Source: Mesorhizobium sp. AR07 (GTDB taxonomy: Bacteria; Pseudomonadota; Alphaproteobacteria; Rhizobiales; Rhizobiaceae). From it: 64,000 nucleotides of DNA. This document shows positions 26,664 to 36,520 of this stretch, in pieces. Made by a program: the position numbers and the translations under genes. Location of the stretch: NCBI RefSeq assembly GCF_024746815.1, contig NZ_CP080525.1, positions 5,760,501 through 5,824,500 on the forward strand, read 5' to 3'. The notes beneath the pieces were generated by a model that did no database searches, was not told the DNA's origin, and worked only from the letters and a program-made list of their open reading frames with translations. Every line of letters starts with the position of its first letter. Positions within the stretch are counted from its first letter, which is position 1.

Positions 26664-27557
26664 ATGAGCCACACTGCCAGCCGTAACAAAAGCATCGCGC
26701 GGATATTTCTGTTGCCGGCGGTCGTCATTCTGTTCGTTACGACCATCTACCCGATGGTATACGCATTGTGGCTAAGCTTTCGGAACTACGACCTCTCCAA
26801 GCCCTTCATCCCGCGAATTTTCGTCGGGCTTACCAATTATCTTGAGATCCTGACGTCTCAGGCTTTCTTCCATGCGCTGCTGACGACGTTCAAGCTGATG
26901 GCGATGACGCTTTCCGTGCAGCTTGTGCTTGGAGTGGGGATCGCCCTGCTCGTGACCCAGAAATTGCCCGGCATGGCGTTGGTGAGGACGCTGCTGCTTA
27001 TCCCGATGATGATTTCGCCGGTCATCGTCGGGTTGGTCTGGCTCTTCCTCTATTTTCCCGAGCTTGGCTATCTCAACTATTTCATCGGTCTTGTTGGCCT
27101 GGGTCCCATACCTTGGATTACGAGCACCCGCTGGGCGCTCACAGCGATAGCGATCGCCGATATCTGGCAGTGGACGCCCTTCATCATGATGGGTACCGCC
27201 GCCGCGTTGCAGAGCCTTTCGCCGGAACCTTATGAGGCCGCGCGCATAGACGGCAATTCGCGCTGGGATGTGTTCCGTTATGTGACATTGCCGCAGCTCA
27301 AGCCGGTTCTCATAAGCTTGCTATTCCTGCGGGCCATCGACGCCTTCAAGATTTACGACATCATCTACGTGTTGACGAAGGGCGGGCCGGGCGACGCGAC
27401 CGAAGTCATGTCGCTTTACATCTATCGGCAGAGTTTCACTTTTTGGCGCATGGGCGTCGGGGCCGCCGCGTCTTTCGTGTCGCTCATCATCATCACGGTA
27501 CTGATCACTTTCTTTTTCAAGTCGATGCAGCGCAGCCAGGCCACCCAGGCGCGGTAG
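26664..27557 (+). CDS. CUT1-type ABC sugar permease 1 (MalF-like)
   Basis: 297 residues with six membrane segments. The cytoplasmic EAA loop that docks the ATPase reads YEAARIDGNSRWDVFRYVTL, followed by LPQLKPVL. N-terminal segment FLLPAVVILFVTTIYPMVYA is typical. GGAGGAAGGAG precedes the ATG. Forms the channel with the protein encoded 13 bases downstream. Confidence 0.95.
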   Translation: MSHTASRNKSIARIFLLPAVVILFVTTIYPMVYALWLSFRNYDLSKPFIPRIFVGLTNYLEILTSQAFFHALLTTFKLMAMTLSVQLVLGVGIALLVTQKLPGMALVRTLLLIPMMISPVIVGLVWLFLYFPELGYLNYFIGLVGLGPIPWITSTRWALTAIAIADIWQWTPFIMMGTAAALQSLSPEPYEAARIDGNSRWDVFRYVTLPQLKPVLISLLFLRAIDAFKIYDIIYVLTKGGPGDATEVMSLYIYRQSFTFWRMGVGAAASFVSLIIITVLITFFFKSMQRSQATQAR

Positions 27558-27570
27558 GAGAGAAATCGCC

Positions 27571-28395
27571 ATGACATCGAGTATTCGCGAAAAGATCCTC
27601 GTCTACCTGCTGCTGAGCATCGTGCTCCTTCTGTTCATGACGCCGATCTATTTGATCCTGGTGTCCTCGCTGAAGCCGTCTGCGCTCATGTTCTCCAGGC
27701 CGCCAGCCTTTATCTTCACACCAACGCTCGACAACTACTATGACCTCTTCACGCTGCGGCCGTTTCACCTGCAGATCCTGAACAGCCTGATCGTGGCGCT
27801 TGGTTCGACCGCATTCAGTCTGACGGTCGGCACGCTCGCCGCTTATGCGATCTCGCGCATCAAGAGCCGATGGATCAACGACGTCGCGTTCTGGATCCTG
27901 TCGATGCGCATGTTTCCGCCCATCGCGGTCGTGGTTCCCTACTACATCATCTTCCAGTCGCTTGGCCTGCTCGACACGCCGCTGGCGCTCATAATTGTAT
28001 ATTCCACGTTCAACATACCGCTCACTGTCTGGCTGATGAAGGGATTCTTCGACGAGGTGCCGGCGGCGCTGGAGGAAGCAGCCCAGGTTGACGGTCACGG
28101 TGTCTTCGCGACCTTTCTTCACGTGACCCTTCCGCTGACCGCTCCCGGCCTCGCCGTCTCGGCGGTGTTCTGTTTCATTTTCTCATGGAACGAGTTCCTG
28201 TTCGCGCTGATGCTGACGGGATCGAAAGCCCAGACCGTGACGGTGGCGGTCATGTCCTTCTGGTCGAGCGATGCGGTCCAGTGGGGCCGCATCATGGCAG
28301 GATCTTTCGTCGTTTTGATTCCCGGCGTGATCTTTGTGCTCACCTGCCAGCGCTGGCTCGTGAAGGGCCTGACCATGGGGTCGGTCAAGGGATGA
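27571..28395 (+). CDS. CUT1-type ABC sugar permease 2 (MalG-like)
   Basis: 274 residues, six membrane segments. EAA loop: ALEEAAQVDGHGVFATFLHV. The N-terminal FMTPIYLILVSSLKPSA and the WNEFLFALMLTGSKAQTV block near the end match MalG-type permeases. Second half of the channel; followed at 37 bases by the ATPase gene. Confidence 0.95.
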   Translation: MTSSIREKILVYLLLSIVLLLFMTPIYLILVSSLKPSALMFSRPPAFIFTPTLDNYYDLFTLRPFHLQILNSLIVALGSTAFSLTVGTLAAYAISRIKSRWINDVAFWILSMRMFPPIAVVVPYYIIFQSLGLLDTPLALIIVYSTFNIPLTVWLMKGFFDEVPAALEEAAQVDGHGVFATFLHVTLPLTAPGLAVSAVFCFIFSWNEFLFALMLTGSKAQTVTVAVMSFWSSDAVQWGRIMAGSFVVLIPGVIFVLTCQRWLVKGLTMGSVKG

Positions 28396-28432
28396 GCGCG
28401 ATCCCAGAAATCAATTCAAGAGGAGGCCGTCA

Positions 28433-29524
28433 ATGTCGTCGGTGACGTTGCGAAATGTGGTCAAGCGCTATGGCCAAGTCGAAGTTGTGCACAGTATCGA
28501 CCTGGCCGTCGAGGAGGGCGAGTTCGTCGTCCTCCTTGGTCCGTCAGGCTGCGGCAAGACCACTACCCTTCGGATGGTCGCCGGACTTGAGGATATTTCG
28601 GGCGGCGAACTTGAGATCGCGGGCCGCCTGGTCAATGATATCCCACCCAAGGACCGGCAGATCGCGATGGTCTTCCAGAACTATGCGCTCTACCCGCATA
28701 TGACCGTCCGACAGAACATGGAGTTCGCGCTAAAGCCGCAAAAACTCTCCGCGACTGAAGCACAGGATCGTATCACCGAGGCTGCGCGTATTCTCGGCCT
28801 CGAATCGCTCCTGGCGCGAAAACCGTCACAACTTTCAGGTGGCCAGCGGCAGCGTGTCGCCATGGCGCGAGCCATGGTGCGAACGCCGAAGGTTTTCCTG
28901 TTCGACGAGCCGCTTTCCAACCTCGACGCAAAGCTGCGCACACAGGTCCGCGTCGAGATCGCGAAGCTGCACAAACGGCTTGGCACCACCGTCCTTTATG
29001 TCACCCACGACCAGATCGAGGCGATGACACTTGCCGACAAGATCGTCATCATGAAGGACGGCCATATCGAACAGGTCGGGTCGCCTGAGGAGGTTTTCTC
29101 TCTGCCGCGCAATCTGTTCGTCGCTAGCTTCATCGGCAGCCCCGCGATGAACCTCATGCCGGGGGTCGTCGCGGCCGCTGGCGGAGCGGCAGTTCTCACC
29201 TGCGGGTCATTGCAGATCCCGGCTCCCGACGCATTGAACCGCGTCCTGAAGACAGCACAGCAGGTTACGGTCGGCGTGCGACCGTCGGACATCCGGCTGG
29301 TGAGTGGCGAGGTGTTGGCGGGCTCTTATGACACGTCGATCGAGGTCGTCGAATACCTCGGTACAGAAGCGCTACTCAATCTCAACGCCGGCGGCCAGGA
29401 ACTGGTGGCGCAGGTGACTGCGTCGGCCAGGCCCACCGCCGGCCAGAAAAATGTCCGCATCGCTTTTGATCCCGACAAACTGCACATCTTCGATACGCAA
29501 AGCGGTCAGGCCATTCGGCCCTGA
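28433..29524 (+). CDS. CUT1-type ABC importer ATPase (MalK/UgpC-like)
   Basis: 363 residues. Walker A GPSGCGKTT at 36-44, Q-loop MVFQNYALYPHMTV, signature LSGGQRQRVAMARA, Walker B VFLFDEPLSNLDA, switch histidine in VTHDQIEAMT, then a C-terminal OB/TOBE regulatory domain from about residue 240 (MNLMPGVVAAAGG onward, VGVRPSDIRL). Completes the importer. Confidence 0.96.
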   Translation: MSSVTLRNVVKRYGQVEVVHSIDLAVEEGEFVVLLGPSGCGKTTTLRMVAGLEDISGGELEIAGRLVNDIPPKDRQIAMVFQNYALYPHMTVRQNMEFALKPQKLSATEAQDRITEAARILGLESLLARKPSQLSGGQRQRVAMARAMVRTPKVFLFDEPLSNLDAKLRTQVRVEIAKLHKRLGTTVLYVTHDQIEAMTLADKIVIMKDGHIEQVGSPEEVFSLPRNLFVASFIGSPAMNLMPGVVAAAGGAAVLTCGSLQIPAPDALNRVLKTAQQVTVGVRPSDIRLVSGEVLAGSYDTSIEVVEYLGTEALLNLNAGGQELVAQVTASARPTAGQKNVRIAFDPDKLHIFDTQSGQAIRP

Positions 29525-29559
29525 CCTTTCGGCCTCAATTGAATTTACTGGAGGATGCC

Positions 29560-30585
29560 ATGGGGCGAGAAATCGTCTTCACCGGAAGGCGCAAATTTGA
29601 ACTTGCAGAGTATGACGACGCCCCCACGGCACCAAACGAGGTCAGAGGTCCCACCTTGGCGACGCTGGTGAGCCCCGGTACCGAGCTTGCCTGGGCCGAT
29701 GGCGGCGATTTCCCGGTTCGCCCTGGCTATGCAGCCGTGTTCGAGGCCGAGGAGATCGGTTCAGCCGTCTCCGGCATCAAGCCGGGCGACAGACTGCTAT
29801 GCATGGGCGCCCACCGGTCGACACAGAAGTTTGACGCCCGATACGCAGTCAAGCTTCCTGACGGTATGGCGCCGGAAATAGCGGTCGTGGCTCGCCTTAT
29901 GGGGGTGTCGATGACCACCCTGATGACCACAAGCGCGCGACCTGGCGACAGGGTCATCGTCTGCGGCGCCGGTCCTGTAGGTTATCTGGCGGCGCACCAG
30001 TGCCGGATTGCCGGTTATGAAGTTACCCTTGTTGAGCCCGACGAAAGACGGCGCGCTCAAGCGGTCCGATCGGGCATTGTCGATACGCTTCCCGCGATGC
30101 CGGTCGGCGACCAGGCTTATGTTGGCTCGGTCGCTTTGGTCATCGATTGCTCGGGGCATGAACAGGCCGTGCTCGATGCCTGCAAAATTGTGCGCAAGCG
30201 CGGCGAGGTCGTCTTGGTGGGCGTGCCGTGGAAAGCCAACACGGCAATTCTGGCGCACGAGATCCTTCATGCGGTGTTCTTCAACTTCGTCGTTCTACGC
30301 AGTGGATGGGAATGGGAAGTTCCGATCCTCGCCCGCGCCTTCGTGTGGGAGGAGTTGTACGAGGGCTACAACAACGCCCCACAGAGCACCTATACCGGCT
30401 TGGCCAAAGCGCTGAAATGGTTGTCGGAGGGCCGCGTCCCCGTCGATGGCCTGGTACGCAGTCTGGATCCCGGCGATCCCTCCAGGGTCTATGGTGCGCT
30501 GATCAACAGAGAGATCGATGAGCCCTTCGTGGTGCTTGACTGGAGCAAGCACTCGGGATCTGAGAGGTCTCGTCCGGCGCTCTGA
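29560..30585 (+). CDS. Medium-chain alcohol dehydrogenase-like oxidoreductase
   Basis: 341 residues from the ATG at 29560 with CTGGAGG before it; an in-frame TTG lies 21 bases earlier. The Rossmann motif VIVCGAGPVGYLAA is clear. The usual structural zinc Cys cluster and the catalytic GHE motif are missing; instead the LVSPGTELAWADG segment is seen, as in the SPGTE-type branch found in many sugar and secondary-metabolite loci. It may reduce or oxidise the product of the GMC enzyme in the same gene cluster. Last gene of the plus-strand run; converges with the next operon. Confidence 0.85.
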   Translation: MGREIVFTGRRKFELAEYDDAPTAPNEVRGPTLATLVSPGTELAWADGGDFPVRPGYAAVFEAEEIGSAVSGIKPGDRLLCMGAHRSTQKFDARYAVKLPDGMAPEIAVVARLMGVSMTTLMTTSARPGDRVIVCGAGPVGYLAAHQCRIAGYEVTLVEPDERRRAQAVRSGIVDTLPAMPVGDQAYVGSVALVIDCSGHEQAVLDACKIVRKRGEVVLVGVPWKANTAILAHEILHAVFFNFVVLRSGWEWEVPILARAFVWEELYEGYNNAPQSTYTGLAKALKWLSEGRVPVDGLVRSLDPGDPSRVYGALINREIDEPFVVLDWSKHSGSERSRPAL

Positions 30586-30616
30586 TCGCTCTGGCACCGA
30601 CAAAGCAACAGTTGGG

Positions 30617-31768
30617 TCACGGCTCGAACAAGGGCGTGGGGTCCGGCGTGTAGCGGGCGATCTTTTCCGGATCGAGCGTCACGCCAAGTCCCGGCCCGTC
30701 CGGGATCGCCAGATAGCCTTCGGCGTCGAGGCGGAAAGGTTCGGCCAGGATGCCGTCGACATAGGCGCTGCCGCCGATGAACTCGACCAGTTCGACATGT
30801 GGCAGGGCGGCTGCGAGCTGCAGGTCGGCGGCGACGCCGAGTGCTGTGTTCCAGCCGTGACCGACATACTTGATGCCGAAATCCTGGGCCATCCAGGCGA
30901 CGCGGCGCTGTTCGGATATGCCGCCCATCTTGGTGGCGTCGGGCTGGACGATGTCGAAGGCGCCGCGCATCAGGAAGGGCAGGAACGACTGCCGCCGTGT
31001 CAGCACCTCGCCGCCGGCGATCGGCACCGGGCTTGCCCGTCGCAGGTGGCAGAAGTCGTCGATCGCATCGGGCACAAGCGCTTCCTCGAACCAGCCGACG
31101 TCAAAATCCTTCAGCATCTCGGCGGTGCGCAGAGCCCATTTCAGACCCTGTGGCCAGTAGGCGTCGGAGGCGCCGGCGTCGACGAAGAGTTTGGCGTCCT
31201 CGCCTATGCCCTCGCGCGCCGCCCGCACGATCGCCTCGTCGAGCTTCGTCGAATCGCGCCGGCCGAATGGCCCCCAACCGATCTTGAAGGCACGAAAACC
31301 CTGCTCGCGGTATTTGGTAATGACGTCCTGCATCAGCGCGGGCTCTTCCATCAGCAGCGAGCAGTAAGGCATCACCCGTTCACGATAGCAGCCGCCGAGC
31401 AGCCGTCCGACCGGCTGCCCAAGCGCCTTGCCCAAAATGTCCCACAGCGCGATGTCGATGCCCGAGATGGTGTGGGTCAGCGTGCCGCCGCGCCCCATCC
31501 AGAAGCTGTTCTGGTTGAGCTTTTCAGTGACACGCTCCGGCTCCAGCGCGTTTTCGCCGCGCCACAGCGGCTCCAGTACCTTGATGCCGGCCTCGACGAG
31601 ACGTCCGTCGGTGAAGACCGAGCCGTAGCCGGTGATGCCCGCGTCGGTGTGGACGGCGATCAGCGCATGCACCGAGTCTTCCGGCAGGATCTCGTTCGAC
31701 CAGCCGCCCTTGGGACTTTCGCCCAGCAGCGGCGCGCAGCGGATGGAGCGGATCTTGATCGTATTCAT
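30617..31768 (-). CDS. Enolase-superfamily enzyme, KxG type (acid-sugar dehydratase-like), copy 1
   Basis: 383 residues. The family abstracts the proton alpha to a carboxylate and usually dehydrates acid sugars. Metal ligands Asp197 (FVDAG), Glu228 (WFEEA), Glu254 (AGGE) and the His-Asp dyad Asp277 (VQPDATKMGG) and His304 (VGHGW) are present. The second-strand motif is Lys162-x-Gly164 (FKIGWGPFG) instead of the common KxK. The enzyme at 45781-46962 has the same KxGWGPFG motif and spacing, so they are related. Last gene of the polyamine-type importer operon, 25 bases after the SDR. Start ATG with AAGG before it. Substrate unknown. Confidence 0.9.
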   Translation of the reverse strand: MNTIKIRSIRCAPLLGESPKGGWSNEILPEDSVHALIAVHTDAGITGYGSVFTDGRLVEAGIKVLEPLWRGENALEPERVTEKLNQNSFWMGRGGTLTHTISGIDIALWDILGKALGQPVGRLLGGCYRERVMPYCSLLMEEPALMQDVITKYREQGFRAFKIGWGPFGRRDSTKLDEAIVRAAREGIGEDAKLFVDAGASDAYWPQGLKWALRTAEMLKDFDVGWFEEALVPDAIDDFCHLRRASPVPIAGGEVLTRRQSFLPFLMRGAFDIVQPDATKMGGISEQRRVAWMAQDFGIKYVGHGWNTALGVAADLQLAAALPHVELVEFIGGSAYVDGILAEPFRLDAEGYLAIPDGPGLGVTLDPEKIARYTPDPTPLFEP

Positions 31769-31793
31769 GGAGTATGACCTTGCAGGATAGGGG

Positions 31794-32570
31794 TCAGAAC
31801 GTTGCGGAGACGCCGCCGTCGACGAGCAATATCTGCCCGGTGACATAGGCGGCGTCGGTTGAGCACAGGAAGTAGACCGGCCCGGCAATGTCGCCGGGCG
31901 TTCCCGCCCGCCCGAGCAGGATGCGGCCGTATTTAAGGTAGATGTCCTTGAACCAGTCGGTGTCGTGCTCATGGCCCGAGCCGTCCGGCAGATGCGCCAT
32001 ACGCGTGTCGATGAAGCCCGGCGCCACCGCGTTGACGGTGATGCCGTAGCGGCCGAGATCGGCGGCGATGGCGCGGGTAAAATTCACGATCGCGCCCTTG
32101 GCGGTCGAATAGGGCACCGCATCGGGCTGGCCGCGCACGCCCATGATCGAGGCGATGTTGACGATGCGGCGACCTTCGCCGGCCGCCTTGATCAGGGGCA
32201 GGAACGCAAGCGTCGCCCGCACCGCGCCGTCCTGGTTGATGTCCAGCACCTTTCGGTAATGCGCCATGGTCATCGTCTCGATCCCGGTCATGTCGAGGAT
32301 GGCGGCATTGTTGATCAGGATTTCGCAATGGCCGAAACGGCCGCCGACGAAGTCGGCCAGCGCGGCCACTGAGGCGTCATTGGCTATATCGACGTGCGCC
32401 GCGACCGCGCCCGGCAGCGTGGCGGCTACCGCTTGCGCCTCGGCCAGATCGATGTCGGCGATCACGACGGCGGCGCCTTCCTGGGCCAGCCGCCGGGCGA
32501 TCGCCTCGCCGATGCCGCGCGCCGCGCCGGTCACCACGGCTGTTTTGCCCGAAAGCCTTTGATCGCTCAT
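31794..32570 (-). CDS. Short-chain dehydrogenase/reductase
   Basis: 258 residues. Cofactor motif TGAARGIG near residue 15, NNAAI (NNAG-like) near 90, catalytic Ser in NIASIMG and YSTAK (YxxxK), C-terminal VTGQILLVDGG. An acidic residue in IADIDLAEA at the end of the second strand favours NAD. Start overlaps the permease stop by 4 bases, so it belongs to the importer operon and may oxidise an imported hydroxy acid or sugar. Confidence 0.93.
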   Translation of the reverse strand: MSDQRLSGKTAVVTGAARGIGEAIARRLAQEGAAVVIADIDLAEAQAVAATLPGAVAAHVDIANDASVAALADFVGGRFGHCEILINNAAILDMTGIETMTMAHYRKVLDINQDGAVRATLAFLPLIKAAGEGRRIVNIASIMGVRGQPDAVPYSTAKGAIVNFTRAIAADLGRYGITVNAVAPGFIDTRMAHLPDGSGHEHDTDWFKDIYLKYGRILLGRAGTPGDIAGPVYFLCSTDAAYVTGQILLVDGGVSATF

Positions 32571-33370
32571 TCGTCTTCCACCTCTCCCGTGGGTTTCATG
32601 CGTGTGCTCACGATTACGGCGAGCACGATCGAAAAAAGCAGCACCAGCGTGACCAGCGCGTTGATCTCGGGCGTGAAACCGACTCGCATCATCGCCCAGA
32701 GCCTGAGCGGCAACGTCGTCGTGTCGCCGGCCAGGAACACGCTGATCAACGTCTCGTCGAAGGACAGCGTGAACGCGAGGATCGCGCCGGTGGCGACCGC
32801 CGAGCGCAATTGCGGCCACAGCACGTAGCGCAAAGTCTGCCAGCGCGTTGCGCCGAGGTCGGCCGAGGCTTCCACCAGCGTCGGCGGCAACGATTGCAGC
32901 CGCGTCAGCACCAGCCGGTAAAGAACCGCCAGCACAAAGACCGTGTGGCCGATCGCCACCGTGGCGATGCCGCGGTTGATGCCGAGATTGGAAAAGAAGA
33001 TCAGCAGCGACAGGCCGGTGACGATCGGCGGCAGCAGGAAGGGCAGGTAGACCACCAGTTCGATCAGCCGGCGCCCGATCGCCCCTTCCCATTCGACATA
33101 GAGTGCGAGCACGATCGACAGCACCACGGCGATTGCGACCGAGCAGATGCTGACGATCAGCGTCGAGCGAACGGCATCGAGGATCGACTGGTTCTGCCAC
33201 AGTTTCGCGTACCATTCGAGCGAGAAGCTGCTCCAGTCGATGCCGCTCCGCGTCACCTCGATCACCGAGAACAGCGCGCCGATGACGACCGGCGAATAGA
33301 GGATGCACAGGATCGTCGCCGCCAGCGCGCCGACGGCGATCGTGACCAGTCTTTCACCATTCAGCGCCAT
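32567..33370 (-). CDS. Polyamine/opine-type ABC permease 2 (PotC-like)
   Basis: 267 residues, six membrane segments; starts at an ATG at 33370, 2 bases after permease 1. The docking loop reads LVEASADLGATRWQTLRYVL. The LSFDETLISVFLAGD block near the end is characteristic of PotC-type permeases. Substrates of such systems include polyamines, opines, sulfonates and sugar acids; the two acid-sugar dehydratase-like genes in this operon favour an organic acid. Confidence 0.93.
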   Translation of the reverse strand: MALNGERLVTIAVGALAATILCILYSPVVIGALFSVIEVTRSGIDWSSFSLEWYAKLWQNQSILDAVRSTLIVSICSVAIAVVLSIVLALYVEWEGAIGRRLIELVVYLPFLLPPIVTGLSLLIFFSNLGINRGIATVAIGHTVFVLAVLYRLVLTRLQSLPPTLVEASADLGATRWQTLRYVLWPQLRSAVATGAILAFTLSFDETLISVFLAGDTTTLPLRLWAMMRVGFTPEINALVTLVLLFSIVLAVIVSTRMKPTGEVEDE

Positions 33371-33372
33371 CG

Positions 33373-34215
33373 TCAGACCCTCTGCCGGCTGGCGACGCTG
33401 CCGGCCACGACGATGATGGCGAGCGCGACGACGAACAGCACGACGCCCATGGCGGCGCCGAAAGGCCAATTGTAGGCGAGCCCGAACTGCGACCAGATCA
33501 CCCGCCCGATGGTGAAGCCCGAAGGACCGCCGACCATCTGCGGCGTGATGAAATCGCCGAGCGCCAGCACGAATGCGAACAGCCCACCGGCAATCGTGCC
33601 TGGCAGCGACAGCGGCAGGATCACATGGCGAAAGGTTGTGCCGGCCCCCGCGCCGAGATCCGCCGAGGCCTGTACCAGCGAGCGCGGAATGCGCTCCAGG
33701 GACAGGAAGATCGGCAAGATGACGAAGGGCAGGAAGATCACCGCCATGGTGATCAGGATCGAACCCTGGTTGTAGAGGAAAACCAGGCTCGGTTTGGGCA
33801 GGATGCCGGTCCCGACCAGGATCTGGTTCAAAAACCCGTTCAGCCCGAGGATCGAGCGCATCGTGTAGATTTTCACGATGTAGCTCATGAACAGCGGCAG
33901 CACGAACAGCAAAAGCAGCAAATGGCGCGTGCGCGCCCGCCTTCGCCAGATGAACCAGGCGATGGGATAGCCGAGCGCCACGCCGATCAGGGTGACCTCC
34001 GCGCATAGCCACAGCGTCAGCAGAAAAGTCTTGAAATAGATCCAGTTGCCGAAGAAGGCGGCATAATTGTCGAGCGTCAGGTCGCTGACGATTGCATGGC
34101 CTTCGACACGTGAGAAAGACATCACGAGGAATGCGCCGATCGGCGCGACGACGAAGAGCAGCGGCCCGGCGGCGACCAGTGCGAAGATGCCGAAGCGGGC
34201 CGGCAGGCTGGTCAT
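33373..34215 (-). CDS. Polyamine/opine-type ABC permease 1 (PotB-like)
   Basis: 280 residues, six membrane segments. Docking loop: LVQASADLGAGAGTTFRHVI; late block ALGDFITPQMVGGPSGFTIG is characteristic of PotB-type permeases. Overlaps the ATPase stop by 4 bases. Confidence 0.93.
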   Translation of the reverse strand: MTSLPARFGIFALVAAGPLLFVVAPIGAFLVMSFSRVEGHAIVSDLTLDNYAAFFGNWIYFKTFLLTLWLCAEVTLIGVALGYPIAWFIWRRRARTRHLLLLLFVLPLFMSYIVKIYTMRSILGLNGFLNQILVGTGILPKPSLVFLYNQGSILITMAVIFLPFVILPIFLSLERIPRSLVQASADLGAGAGTTFRHVILPLSLPGTIAGGLFAFVLALGDFITPQMVGGPSGFTIGRVIWSQFGLAYNWPFGAAMGVVLFVVALAIIVVAGSVASRQRV

Positions 34216-35267
34216 GGCGCCGCCTCGACGATGGCTATGGCGTCGGTCCCCACCGACAGCGTCACTTTTGAGCCGCGCTGCGGCGGCGGGCGGCTCGGAT
34301 CGCTGGTCTTCTTCACCAGCAGCGTCGTCTCCGGCGCCGCCAGCGGCCGCACGCGAAGCTGTGTCATCGCCCCGATGAACACCGTCTCTTCGACCGTGCA
34401 GGCAATGTCGACACCGCCGGCGACCGCGCCGATTTCGATCTTTTCCGGCCGCACCGCGACGAGTACCGCGCGTGTCCCGGCGGATATGTTGGCCGGTAGC
34501 GGGAAAATCGCCATCGGCGTCTCGATGCGGCCATTGCGGACCTCGCCCGCCACAAGATTGTTGTCGCCGAAGAAGCGAGCGACGAAAGGCGTCTTCGGCG
34601 AATAGTAGATGGCGGTCGGCGCGCCGATCTGCTCGATCCGTCCCTTGTCCATCACCACGATCCGATCGGACATGGTGATTGCTTCTTCCTGGTCATGCGT
34701 GACGAACAGGAAGGTGGTGGCGATGCGCCGCTGCAGATCCTTCAGGAAGAATTGCATCTGCCGCCGCATCTCGGCGTCGAGCGCCGCCAGCGGCTCGTCC
34801 AGCAAGATCAGTTTCGGTTCGCAGACAATGGCCCGCGCCAGCGCCACGCGCTGCTTCTGCCCGCCGGAAAGCTGGGCTGGGTAGCGGTCGAGCAATCCGC
34901 CGAGGCCGACGATCTCCAGCGTCTCTTCAACCTTGCCGCGAATGGCGGATTTCGCCAGCCCGCGCACCATCAGGCCGTAGCCGACATTGTCGGCGACGGT
35001 CATGTGCGGAAACAGCGCATAGTCCTGGAACACCGTGTTGAACGGACGCTTGTGCGACGGCACGTCGGTCAGATCGACACCACCGAAGCGGATGCGCCCG
35101 CCGCTCGGCCGAGTAAAGCCGCCGACCAGGCGCAGGATCGTGGTCTTGCCGGAGCCGGACGGACCAAGAATCGTCAAGAACTCGCCGTCGGCGACCTCGA
35201 GGTCGACCGGCTGCAGCACGCGCTGCGTGCCATAGGATTTCTCAACGGCTTGCAGGGCGAGAGCCAT
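34212..35267 (-). CDS. Polyamine/opine-type ABC ATPase (PotA-like)
   Basis: 351 residues. Walker A GPSGSGKTT at 35-43, Q-loop TVFQDYALFPHMTV, signature LSGGQKQRVALARA, Walker B LILLDEPLAALDA, switch VTHDQEEAIT, then a TOBE domain (VAVRPEKIEIG). The ATG at 35267 is 2 bases after the enolase-superfamily gene. Confidence 0.95.
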   Translation of the reverse strand: MALALQAVEKSYGTQRVLQPVDLEVADGEFLTILGPSGSGKTTILRLVGGFTRPSGGRIRFGGVDLTDVPSHKRPFNTVFQDYALFPHMTVADNVGYGLMVRGLAKSAIRGKVEETLEIVGLGGLLDRYPAQLSGGQKQRVALARAIVCEPKLILLDEPLAALDAEMRRQMQFFLKDLQRRIATTFLFVTHDQEEAITMSDRIVVMDKGRIEQIGAPTAIYYSPKTPFVARFFGDNNLVAGEVRNGRIETPMAIFPLPANISAGTRAVLVAVRPEKIEIGAVAGGVDIACTVEETVFIGAMTQLRVRPLAAPETTLLVKKTSDPSRPPPQRGSKVTLSVGTDAIAIVEAAP

Positions 35268-35269
35268 GC

Positions 35270-36478
35270 TCAGGCGACCGTGAAGCGCTTGACGGCATCC
35301 CAGTCGAGTTCGACGCCAAGGCCCGGCTTGACCGGCAGGGGGATGGTGCCGTTGTCCAGCACCAGTTCCTCCCGAGCCAGTTCCCGGCGCAGGCGTTCGA
35401 CGCAGAGCTGCGGCGGCAGATATTCGATGAAGGCGCAATGGTCGGTGACGAAAGCCAGATGCGCGGTGGCCGAGATCGACACGCCGGTCTTCCAGCAATG
35501 CGGCACGATGGTCAGGCCGCGCTCCTTGGCCATGTCGCAGACGATCTTCGCCTCGCCTATGCCGCCGACACGGCCGACATCCGGCTGCGCGACACCGATC
35601 TTGCCGATATCCATCAGCTCGGTGAATTCGTGGCGCGTCGCCAGCCATTCGCCGCAGGCGATCTTCATCGGCGCGCCTTCGGCGAGCTTCGCCATCTCGC
35701 GGACATTGTCCGACCAGATCGGCGTCTCGAGGAAGTAGATGTCGAACTCCTTCCAGTCCTTGACCACGGCAAGGCACGTCGCGGCATCTTCCCACAGATA
35801 TTGCACGTCGATCATCAGCACCATCTCGGGGCCGACCGCCTTGCGCACGGCGGCCACGACCTCGCTGTGCCGGTCGTAGCTTTCGTGCATGCCGCCATGG
35901 GCGTATGGCCCGTTCATGGTGACCTCGCTCTTGATCGCCTTGAAGCCGAGCGCCTTGGCGTTCAGCGCCGATTGCACCAACGCATCGCGATAATCCTCAA
36001 AACCGTGGCCAGCCGGCTGAAGCGAAGCATAGGGCGTGATGCGGTCGCGCGTTGCGCCGCCGAGCAGCGCATGTACCGGTTTGCCGACAGCCTTGCCGCA
36101 AAGATCCCAGAGCGCCATCTCGATCGCACCGATGGCATGCACGACGACGCCGCGCCGGCCGTTCATGGCGGTGCCGATATAAAGCCTTTCCCAAATATTG
36201 CCGATCTGGAAGGGATCGGCGCCAATCAGCGTTTCCTTGATCGACAGGCCCATCGTGTGCGTCCCGGGCGCTTCGATACAGGCCTTCATCATCCATGGGT
36301 TGGCGTCGGACTCGCCGATGCCGGACACTCCGCCATCAGTGTGGATCACGACGATGAGGCTGTCCTGGGCAGAGGATGTCATGCCGGGGTCGAAATCGGG
36401 CGCCAGCAGCACATGGCATTCGACGGCGGTGATGACGAGCTTTGGTGGGTTGTCGATGATGGGCGAAACAGTACGCAT
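35270..36478 (-). CDS. Enolase-superfamily enzyme, KxE type (acid-sugar dehydratase-like), copy 1
   Basis: 402 residues from the ATG at 36478. Active-site set: Lys183-x-Glu185 (AIKSEV), Asp224 (MIDVQYLW), Glu251 (FLETP), Glu277 (ACGEW), Asp300 (AQPDVGRVGG), His327 (VPHCWK). The KxE motif, the PHCWK loop and the DVGRVGG block are shared with the enzyme at 46964-48136 and, with changes, with 59609-60778. Placed between binding protein and ATPase genes, so it very likely acts on the imported compound. Confidence 0.9.
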   Translation of the reverse strand: MRTVSPIIDNPPKLVITAVECHVLLAPDFDPGMTSSAQDSLIVVIHTDGGVSGIGESDANPWMMKACIEAPGTHTMGLSIKETLIGADPFQIGNIWERLYIGTAMNGRRGVVVHAIGAIEMALWDLCGKAVGKPVHALLGGATRDRITPYASLQPAGHGFEDYRDALVQSALNAKALGFKAIKSEVTMNGPYAHGGMHESYDRHSEVVAAVRKAVGPEMVLMIDVQYLWEDAATCLAVVKDWKEFDIYFLETPIWSDNVREMAKLAEGAPMKIACGEWLATRHEFTELMDIGKIGVAQPDVGRVGGIGEAKIVCDMAKERGLTIVPHCWKTGVSISATAHLAFVTDHCAFIEYLPPQLCVERLRRELAREELVLDNGTIPLPVKPGLGVELDWDAVKRFTVA

Positions 36479-36520
36479 GGGTTCCGGATTTCCTGGGAAA
36501 AATGGGTAAAGAACGACATG